A stretch of DNA of 11,958 nt from the NCBI GenBank assembly GCA_023139225.1, contig JAGLNZ010000105.1:1-11958 (forward strand), given 5' to 3'. Position 1 is the stretch's first letter; each line of letters begins with the position of its first letter. This document shows, in pieces, positions 7,901 to 11,958 of the stretch. This stretch comes from Desulfobacula sp. GTDB taxonomy: Bacteria; Desulfobacterota; Desulfobacteria; Desulfobacterales; Desulfobacteraceae. Below the pieces are notes generated by a model that did no database searches, had not been told where the DNA came from, and was given only the letters and a program-made list of their open reading frames with translations. The position numbers were made by a program, and so were the translations under genes.

Positions 7901-9200
7901 CAGCAATCGCTCTGTTAAGGGTCGTTGAGACCCCAGAAGTAGCTCCTGATCCCCAGACAGTGGCAAGACCGTCCCCGTCTGATTCTGTTACAAGCTTGTC
8001 ACCCAGGACTGCATCATCCACAACAGTCAGTTTATAAATTGATTGTGCACCGGCAGGAGCCGTCCCCTGCCAGTTCGTAATGCTTGCTTCAGATATTCCC
8101 ATATCCATGGCGATTTTAGTATATTCAGTATCGGCAAAAGTCGTATCTTCCACCCACATTGTAAAATCTTTTGAAAAATCTATCTTGTCGCCAAATTCAT
8201 AGCTTGTAAACCATCCACTGTCATCGGTGGCATAATCACCGGTAACAGGTTCTGAAAAATATTCCAAACCCGCGCCCTGGGAATGTTGATAATTTAGGGC
8301 CCAGATCATCTCCCGGGCAAGTTCATCAATTTCTGATCGATATTTAGGAATTATTTCATCCCTCATTTCAAGAAGACCTCCGATCCTTCCTCCTGAAATT
8401 TTATCGGAAATAATTGCATCGTTGTCTGAAGAACTTTGCCAAACAATTTCCTTATCTGTCATTGATAATCCATATGTATCCACTCCACTGACAATAGTAA
8501 AACTATTTGCTGCATTGACGATAAGGCTGCCGTCAGATTGTTCAAAGGTATCAATATCAATCAATTTACCCAGTTCGTCCACGAATCGATTCCTCTGATC
8601 CCGTTGGTCATTAGCGGTTCTGTTGATTTCAAGACCCAAAATCTCTTGATTCAAATCTGCAATTTTTGATGTAAGTTCGTTTATCTGCATAACCGCTGAA
8701 TTAATATCCGAATTAATATCCTGTAATAAATCGTTCATATCAAGGACAGCACTCTCAAACCTGGATGCCAGCTTTTTTCCATTTTCAAAAATTGCTACTC
8801 TTTCAGAGGAACCTTTGGGATTATCAGAAATATCATGCCAGGAATTCCAGAATTCTGTTAAAACACTGGAAATACTTGTTTCTGAATTTTCATCGAAAAA
8901 ACCTTCCAAAATCCTCATATATGATTCCTGCTCCTCAAAAGAAGCCTGTGTTGACTGTTCATTCGTAAGTCTTTGCTCTAGAAGCTTATCAACACTTTGC
9001 TGAATCTGATTTGTATCGACACCTGTACCAAATAGAAACCCTGCATAAAGGGCCGGCTTCCTATTCTTCTGGTCAGCATTCTGAACACTGTAGTCTGGAT
9101 TGTTTACATTGGCTATATTTTGTCCGGTTATGTTTAACCCATATTGCTGTGCGGCTATTGCAGTTTTTGCTATGCTGAGAGTAGAGGATATTCCTGACAT
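4989..9200 (-). CDS. flgK: Hook-filament junction protein FlgK, oversized
   Basis: FlgK (HAP1) is exported and forms the inner layer of the hook-filament junction. The N-terminus (about 1-315) is classic: SGISSTLSIAKTAIAAQQYG, NITGQNIANVNNPDYS, the coil with LTEFWNSWHDISDNPKGSSE, and INELTSKIADLNQEI, then GRIGGLLEMRDEIIP. The C-terminus (about 1240-1403) has GINNFFKGYDS, GDNTNALAMADIQ, and the final coil with GQRDSVSAVSLDEEMIKLIRFQHAFSAA (split by the length rule) ending LTTLISVR. Between them lie about 900 extra residues of beta-rich, Gly/Ser/Thr/Asp-rich sequence. These include a flagellin-IN-like segment (436-508), two related domains (about 570-657 and 763-855), and a calcium-loop-like DFSGDGVAD at 1192-1200. 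Typical FlgK is about 450-650 residues; this has 1403. The usually conserved NTPGYS motif reads NNPDYS here. The Shine-Dalgarno GAGGTG overlaps the end of flgN, whose stop is 3 nt before the ATG. Confidence 0.95.
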   Translation of the reverse strand: MSGISSTLSIAKTAIAAQQYGLNITGQNIANVNNPDYSVQNADQKNRKPALYAGFLFGTGVDTNQIQQSVDKLLEQRLTNEQSTQASFEEQESYMRILEGFFDENSETSISSVLTEFWNSWHDISDNPKGSSERVAIFENGKKLASRFESAVLDMNDLLQDINSDINSAVMQINELTSKIADLNQEILGLEINRTANDQRDQRNRFVDELGKLIDIDTFEQSDGSLIVNAANSFTIVSGVDTYGLSMTDKEIVWQSSSDNDAIISDKISGGRIGGLLEMRDEIIPKYRSEIDELAREMIWALNYQHSQGAGLEYFSEPVTGDYATDDSGWFTSYEFGDKIDFSKDFTMWVEDTTFADTEYTKIAMDMGISEASITNWQGTAPAGAQSIYKLTVVDDAVLGDKLVTESDGDGLATVWGSGATSGVSTTLNRAIAEQTLTIYGGPAGTSKIEVKDVGGDAKRSAASIAQALNGVEGIDAYASENSVSFDISGIANAQDGDEIRFSLYVDGIIQQQSFIRDSEAGSLQEQFEESLLSAVETVNIINEDNDLFASGLSITSSSGRTLGVQDFEVQDNAGISLSSFSGFNPGDSLSFDVNGIQVSVDLTGVDTSDSIAMALTFYNAVDLALQGQPFTVENDLSTNSVVIRTSDGAGVTLNNVSNIAANPTILITDLPGTNIPGDPTLTFNGADSVLANTIIVDTDTIVFSGNGTAVTIREDSFVGGNKSGVITGTVTATVDPGISIHSTVSGAGSGGLFDSISAKTGSSIMTLGGEGGFSGFSTAAGETITFNLDNALITILPTAAGGTTDIDLAQYFEAQINAGLIGAGIDQNYEVIRTASSVSIIKDSNLDDPIKFTNFSDLLDNNAQLRVKTGTGIGSNQPENDLLDADPVMSYRNFSTSTLYDDDGIIMWERLDEDGIRTGSSGFVTVEDGGEVAIQEYGVTTMTFDISKGSLVAGNTLTVNTDTSGRPDPLNFRITGSANSINEIYQFKVVSGGKVGHLPDTGEEPLVIEWSNSVKTGMFTIEGHDPPYTPQAPVEIIVDGMNLKFYDGTFFSDDVFTVTTGDTGAPLSLNSAGQPTGETLSNWHWTIDSFAEQFNRDAAGMKASTTLDNRLKFEASESYYSIGNIQYSEENGFSEANTSIMVSDWSAIDFAASSLHFERSSSGYWGVLNDPTGGKLQLIPQGGDDDGFGVDFSGDGVADIVIEFTERVTGYGYVELDFTKHSSDDIGFAFSDDASSSSGLVAAAGINNFFKGYDSMTMEINEKLSDTKFVAAATIDSETGRISQGDNTNALAMADIQFQEKTLKLWTYHRGSEAQSSTTSATLDNYYNQMISSMGIKSRSIKSSKEFADIMVNNITGQRDSVSAVSLDEEMIKLIRFQHAFSAASKLLTIADEMLTTLISVR

Positions 9201-9203
9201 AAT

Positions 9204-9707
9204 TTACACCTCAGTATTAATAAGAAGATTTTTATCATCATTTTTTAGAACTGTACCTGAATTACTATATTGCTTTTTATCTGTAGTATCTAATACAGTT
9301 GAAAAAACCCCATCAATAATAGCAAGATACTCATTAATATAATTTTTATTCTCATATGCCAACCTGGCTATCTGTTTTTTACATGTAGTAACGGCAAGGT
9401 TAATCTTTCTTAATTCCATTCTTTTTTCCGATGGGACGTTCATAATTTTTATCATGTAAGAAAGACTAAATGGTTGGGTATCCATATTCAAGCCGGAATA
9501 GGTTTGATCAAAAAGGAAAATAATTTTTTGTCTTACACTCTCAATACTTAGTGCAAGTGATTTTTTTTTGGATATTGTAACCCACAAAGAATCGATTTCC
9601 ATATCAATTACATAAGTTTTCTCCTCCTCAAAAATGGTTTGCAATTTTTCATACAAAGAAAGTTTTTCCAGAAGCAGATGTTCTATTTTATAGGCAAATT
9701 TTTCCAT
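9204..9707 (-). CDS. flgN: FlgN-family export chaperone for FlgK/FlgL
   Basis: FlgN is a cytoplasmic helical chaperone that binds the C-terminal coils of FlgK and FlgL and hands them to the export ATPase complex. The product begins MEKFAYKIEHLLLEKLSLYE and is helical throughout, with coiled-coil stretches such as LLLEKLSLYEKLQTIFEEE and a cluster of charged residues (TISKKKSLALSIESVRQKI), as in FlgN proteins; about 167 residues, slightly longer than the 140-residue norm. The polar tail after about residue 140 is poorly ordered. I chose the ATG at 9707 because a strong AAGGAGAG lies at 9713-9720, 5 nt ahead of it. An upstream TTG at 9773 in the same frame has no Shine-Dalgarno. Its position directly before flgK, with 3 nt between the genes, supports the assignment more strongly than sequence similarity, which is low in this family. 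Confidence 0.8.
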   Translation of the reverse strand: MEKFAYKIEHLLLEKLSLYEKLQTIFEEEKTYVIDMEIDSLWVTISKKKSLALSIESVRQKIIFLFDQTYSGLNMDTQPFSLSYMIKIMNVPSEKRMELRKINLAVTTCKKQIARLAYENKNYINEYLAIIDGVFSTVLDTTDKKQYSNSGTVLKNDDKNLLINTEV

Positions 9708-9712
9708 GTTGA

Positions 9713-9720
9713 CTCTCCTT
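9713..9720 (-). promoter_or_regulatory. Shine-Dalgarno of flgN
   Basis: AAGGAGAG on the minus strand, five bases ahead of the ATG at 9707. It is the strongest ribosome binding site of the region and fixes the flgN start at the second, shorter option. Confidence 0.8.
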
Positions 9721-9743
9721 TTAATGTTATCGGTATCTGCCTG

Positions 9744-9768
9744 TTCAAGCTGAATATTGAATCTTGAA
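9744..9768 (-). repeat. Inverted repeat in the flgN leader
   Basis: TTCAAG at 9763-9768 and its complement at 9744-9749 (read on the minus strand) can form a perfect 6-bp stem with a 13-nt loop, ending about 24 nt before the flgN Shine-Dalgarno. It lies in the predicted 5' untranslated leader. Also visible is a short direct repeat of GATTCAA. The stem is short, so chance is possible. Confidence 0.3.
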
Positions 9769-9771
9769 TCC

Positions 9772-9798
9772 AAAAAAAGGAATTATTTTCCTCTTTTT
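9772..9798 (-). terminator. Hairpin with U-run in the flgN leader, possible attenuator
   Basis: In minus-strand RNA, 9798-9788 can pair with 9782-9772 as an 11-bp stem (one G-U pair) with a 5-nt loop. The 3' arm is TTCC followed by seven T. It is only weakly GC-containing, so it could be an inefficient terminator or attenuator between flgJ and flgN or a leader structure, rather than a strong intrinsic terminator. It lies about 20 nt downstream of the predicted sigma-54 start site. Confidence 0.3.
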
Positions 9799-9827
9799 AA
9801 CAAAATTCAATAGTTATCCAAATAAAG

Positions 9828-9843
9828 AGCAACATTTATGCCA
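9828..9843 (-). promoter_or_regulatory. Sigma-54 (RpoN) promoter for flgN-flgK-flgL-csrA-fliW
   Basis: The minus strand reads TGGCATAAATGTTGCT. This matches the consensus TGGCACG-N4-TTGCW with the essential GG (-24, 9842-9841) and GC (-12, 9830-9829) separated by exactly 10 bases; only the C and G after TGGCA differ. It lies in the only non-coding gap of the region, 31 bp after the flgJ stop, pointing at flgN. Transcription would begin near 9817, giving a leader of about 110 nt. Sigma-54 control with a bacterial enhancer-binding protein (FleQ/FlgR type) is common for hook and junction genes. No enhancer site was identified. Confidence 0.75.
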
Positions 9844-9873
9844 TAGGAAATAATAGAATTGATTCAGGTAGGG

Positions 9874-10194
9874 TTATATGGAATCTTTTAATTGCTGATA
9901 CAAAAAATCTCTAATTCCTATGGATTCTTTGCCCCTCGACAATTGTTCGGTAAGATACTGGTCATGCATTGACTTATAGATATTCATGCTGTTGGATTCT
10001 TCAAAAAGTGCATTGCCCGGCAAGGAATCACGCATGGATTTTATCATTGTGTTTAAGAATATGGCTTCAAATCCTGCACAGGCCTCTTTTAATTCTTTTT
10101 CCTTGAGATTATTACGGGCAAGATCCGATGTTTGTTTTTTAATTTTGCCCAAATTTGCCTTGGCAAGATTTTGGTTGATAAGATCAATATCCAT
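9874..10194 (-). CDS. flgJ: FlgJ-type rod-binding protein, single-domain
   Basis: FlgJ acts in the periplasm as the cap that promotes rod assembly. The 106-residue product consists essentially of the rod-binding domain: EACAGFEAIFLNTMIKSMRD, then ESNSMNIYKSMHDQYLTEQL, then the C-terminal GIRDFLYQQL. The C-terminal peptidoglycan hydrolase (muramidase) domain found in enterobacterial FlgJ (about 313 residues) is absent, which is the usual state outside gammaproteobacteria; a separate lytic enzyme would be needed. There is no signal peptide, consistent with export through the flagellar apparatus. The start is supported by GAAGGG a few nt upstream, and flgI ends 22 bp before. It is followed not by flgM but by a 166-bp gap with a sigma-54-like promoter. 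Confidence 0.88.
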   Translation of the reverse strand: MDIDLINQNLAKANLGKIKKQTSDLARNNLKEKELKEACAGFEAIFLNTMIKSMRDSLPGNALFEESNSMNIYKSMHDQYLTEQLSRGKESIGIRDFLYQQLKDSI

Positions 10195-10216
10195 AAAGCC
10201 CTTCTTTTAATAAAAA

Positions 10217-11236
10217 CTATATAATGACAAGTTCTGCCTGAAGTGCTCCGGCAGCCTTAATACTTTGCAAAATACTGATTAAATCCCGGGGTTTTACCCC
10301 CAGGGAATTCAATCCCCTGACCAGGTCACCAATAGTTGATGTGCCGGGCAAATTCATGACACTGGCTTTTTCCTCATTTTCAGGATCTTCATTGATGGTG
10401 ACTGAAAGATCCCCATGGGCAATGGCAACACTTGAGATGGTGACATCACTTCCAATCACAACAGTTCCGGTCTTCTCGTTTATTACAATTTTGGCAATCG
10501 TGTCCGGGATAACCGAAAGTGTTTCAATGTCTGCGATAAATTCCGCCACGTTCTTTTGCCACATATTGTCCGGGACCCTTAAGCTCAATGCACTGGCATC
10601 AATGGTTTTGGCAACGCCCTCTCCAATTGAAGCATTAATGGTATCCGTCATTCTTTTTGCAGTGGTAAAATCCGGCCGGAACAAAGAAAGGATTAATTTT
10701 CTTTTCCCATCCAGTTTAAAGGCAATCTCCTGTTCAACCGATGCGCCGTTGGCAATCCGACCAACCTGAAGATGGCTGTCCCGATCCCCTGCACCACTCG
10801 GCATGGCAAGGGCCACCGGTCCGTTGGCCAAAGCATACACCCGCCCATCTATCCCTTTTAAGGGGGTGATCAGCAATGTGCCGCCTTTAAGGCTTTTGGC
10901 ATCTCCCAGGGATGAAACCAGCACATCAATTTTATCACCGATTCGGGCAAAGGGCGGAATGTTTGCAGTTACTATAACAGCCGCAACGTTTTTTACCTTC
11001 AGCCCATTTTTATCAATAAAAATATTCATCTTCTCCATCATGTTGGCAAGGGCCTGCTTTGTAAAGCTAACCCCGTCTTTATCTCCGGTACCGTTTAAAC
11101 CGACGATAAGGCCATATCCGGTGAGTTGATTGGAACGGATACCTTTAATGGCTGCAAGGTCTTTAATCCTTGCGCAATGGGCATTTGAGACAATAATAAT
11201 CCCTATAAACAAATTGATTAATATTTTTTTTAACAT
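10217..11236 (-). CDS. flgI: Flagellar P-ring protein FlgI
   Basis: FlgI is secreted by Sec to the periplasm and polymerises into the P ring, the bushing of the rod at the peptidoglycan. Residues 1-22 form a signal peptide (basic MLKK, hydrophobic core LINLFIGIIIV, cleavage probably near SNAHCA), followed by the family start RIKDLAAIKGIRSNQLTGYG and LIVGLNGTGDKDG. Further hallmarks are VTANIPPFARIGDKIDVLVS, SLKGGTLLITPLKGIDGRVY, ALANGPVALA and the C-terminal LGVKPRDLISILQSIKAAGA. The 339 residues are near normal (about 345-370). The cysteine at 21 is not in a lipobox. The ATG has AAGGAAG a few nt upstream, overlapping the flgH end. flgH ends 15 bp before and flgJ starts 22 bp after, so the three are one operon. 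Confidence 0.97.
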   Translation of the reverse strand: MLKKILINLFIGIIIVSNAHCARIKDLAAIKGIRSNQLTGYGLIVGLNGTGDKDGVSFTKQALANMMEKMNIFIDKNGLKVKNVAAVIVTANIPPFARIGDKIDVLVSSLGDAKSLKGGTLLITPLKGIDGRVYALANGPVALAMPSGAGDRDSHLQVGRIANGASVEQEIAFKLDGKRKLILSLFRPDFTTAKRMTDTINASIGEGVAKTIDASALSLRVPDNMWQKNVAEFIADIETLSVIPDTIAKIVINEKTGTVVIGSDVTISSVAIAHGDLSVTINEDPENEEKASVMNLPGTSTIGDLVRGLNSLGVKPRDLISILQSIKAAGALQAELVII

Positions 11237-11251
11237 TGGATAACTTCCTTT

Positions 11252-11958
11252 TTACCAGGGCCATATATTATCAATAATTCTCGTTCCCCAACCAGGTTTC
11301 TGCTTATCTGCAAGAGCGCCTTTGCCATAATACTCGATTCGCGAATCTGCAAGATAGGTGGATTTTATCCTGTTGGCAGCTGAAATATCCTGGGGCCTGA
11401 CAACTCCTGAAACCGTAATATACTGGACTTCGTTATTGACTTTCATTGCCCGTCTGCCAAACAGGCTTAAGTTCCCATTGGGCAGCACTTCAGTAATTCT
11501 TGCGGCTATGGAAGCGGTTACCTGTCCTGAACGATCACTTTTGGCTTCACCTGCAAAATTGTTTGAAAAATCTGTCCCTATAAGCTTGGTCCCGCCGGCA
11601 GCTGCTTGAAAATAATTAGTCACACCCGGTATATTCATTGTCGGCACTCCGATATCCATTCCTGTTTTTCTTGAGCTTTCCGTATTCACATCCATGCTGG
11701 ATGTTGAATTCTCTATAATATCAACAATAATCGTATCTCCGATATGAGCTGCTTTTGAATCTTCAAACATTGACCCGTTTTTATTGATCCATAAAGAACC
11801 TTCTGAAGGCCGGGTCAAAGAAAATTCCGGCTGAAGGGTGGGTTCTGTTGAAGTGCCTTCAGGGATCACAAGCCCCGCATTATTTTTTTTGGGACTTAAC
11901 ATGCACCCTGTAAAATAAAAAACAAGCAGAAATAAAATGCATAGAGTTTTAAAAATAT
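11252..11958 (-). CDS. flgH: Flagellar L-ring lipoprotein FlgH, 5'-truncated by the window edge
   Basis: FlgH forms the L ring in the outer membrane around the flagellar rod. The family pattern is clear: SLWINKNGSMFEDSKAAHIG followed by DTIIVDIIENSTSS, then SGQVTASIAARITEVLPNGN, LSLFGRRAMKVNNEVQYITV, SGVVRPQDISAANRIKSTYL, ADSRIEYYGKGALAD and the C-terminal GWGTRIIDNIWPW. The frame stays open upstream of the first visible ATG (11902) to the window edge and reads IFKTLCILFLLVFYFTGC immediately before it. That is a hydrophobic lipoprotein signal peptide with lipobox FTGC, so the lipid-attached cysteine is encoded at 11905-11903. The true start codon is therefore just outside the window. Mature protein about 217 residues. 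It is the first of flgH-flgI-flgJ. Confidence 0.95.
   Translation of the reverse strand, partial: IFKTLCILFLLVFYFTGCMLSPKKNNAGLVIPEGTSTEPTLQPEFSLTRPSEGSLWINKNGSMFEDSKAAHIGDTIIVDIIENSTSSMDVNTESSRKTGMDIGVPTMNIPGVTNYFQAAAGGTKLIGTDFSNNFAGEAKSDRSGQVTASIAARITEVLPNGNLSLFGRRAMKVNNEVQYITVSGVVRPQDISAANRIKSTYLADSRIEYYGKGALADKQKPGWGTRIIDNIWPW

Noticed and set aside
9708..9773. A longer flgN beginning at TTG 9773
   Set aside because: It adds 22 residues without a Shine-Dalgarno, whereas the ATG at 9707 has a strong one; the extension does not resemble a chaperone domain.
10341..10769. 142-residue open frame opposite flgI
   Set aside because: Antisense to a well-conserved gene, with no ribosome binding site or recognisable domain; a shadow frame.
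1..11958. Mobile elements, CRISPR arrays, tRNA or rRNA genes
   Set aside because: No transposase, integrase, regularly spaced repeats, cloverleaf or rRNA-like stretch seen; the window is fully accounted for by flagellar genes.

Overview
This window is an ordinary-looking flagellar locus with some unusual gene products. The overall gene order, the moderately AT-rich lysine-rich coding style, and the character of FlgK, FlgL and FlaG suggest a motile deltaproteobacterium (Desulfobacterota), most likely a Desulfobacterales-type sulfate reducer. That taxonomic guess is inference from protein style, because no rRNA or other marker is present.

Layout. Positions 1-1178 (+ strand) hold the end of a filament-assembly operon: the 3' part of fliS (its start lies before base 1), a small coiled-coil FliT/FlgN-like protein, and flaG. 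These genes are spaced 11-24 bp apart. It meets, tail to tail with only 13 bp between stop codons, a long minus-strand run. In transcription order (right to left) that run is flgH (5' end outside the window), flgI, flgJ (rod-binding domain only), a 166-bp gap, flgN, flgK, flgL, csrA and fliW. Coding density is very high and no stretch over 300 bp lacks a gene.

How it works together. FlgH and FlgI form the L and P rings around the rod, and FlgJ caps the growing rod. FlgN escorts FlgK and FlgL, which join hook to filament. FliS escorts flagellin, and FlaG belongs to a family associated with filament length. CsrA and FliW form the translational circuit that matches flagellin synthesis to secretion. 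Their position directly behind flgL, with overlapping or nearly overlapping genes and Shine-Dalgarno sites inside the upstream gene, points to translational coupling with the hook-junction proteins.

Most notable points. (1) A very good sigma-54 (RpoN) promoter match lies in the only sizeable gap (9828-9843, minus strand). It would separate flgHIJ from a flgN-flgK-flgL-csrA-fliW unit with a roughly 110-nt leader that can form two hairpins. (2) FlgL (1026 aa) and FlgK (1403 aa) are both two to three times the usual size. FlgL carries five diverged repeats of about 110 residues, and FlgK carries an insertion of about 900 residues with a calcium-loop-like motif. (3) fliW starts with TTG inside the csrA stop codon, and the csrA Shine-Dalgarno region resembles a CsrA-binding site. 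(4) The flgH reading frame continues upstream of its first visible ATG into a lipoprotein signal peptide. I see no phage, transposon, CRISPR or novel defence system here.
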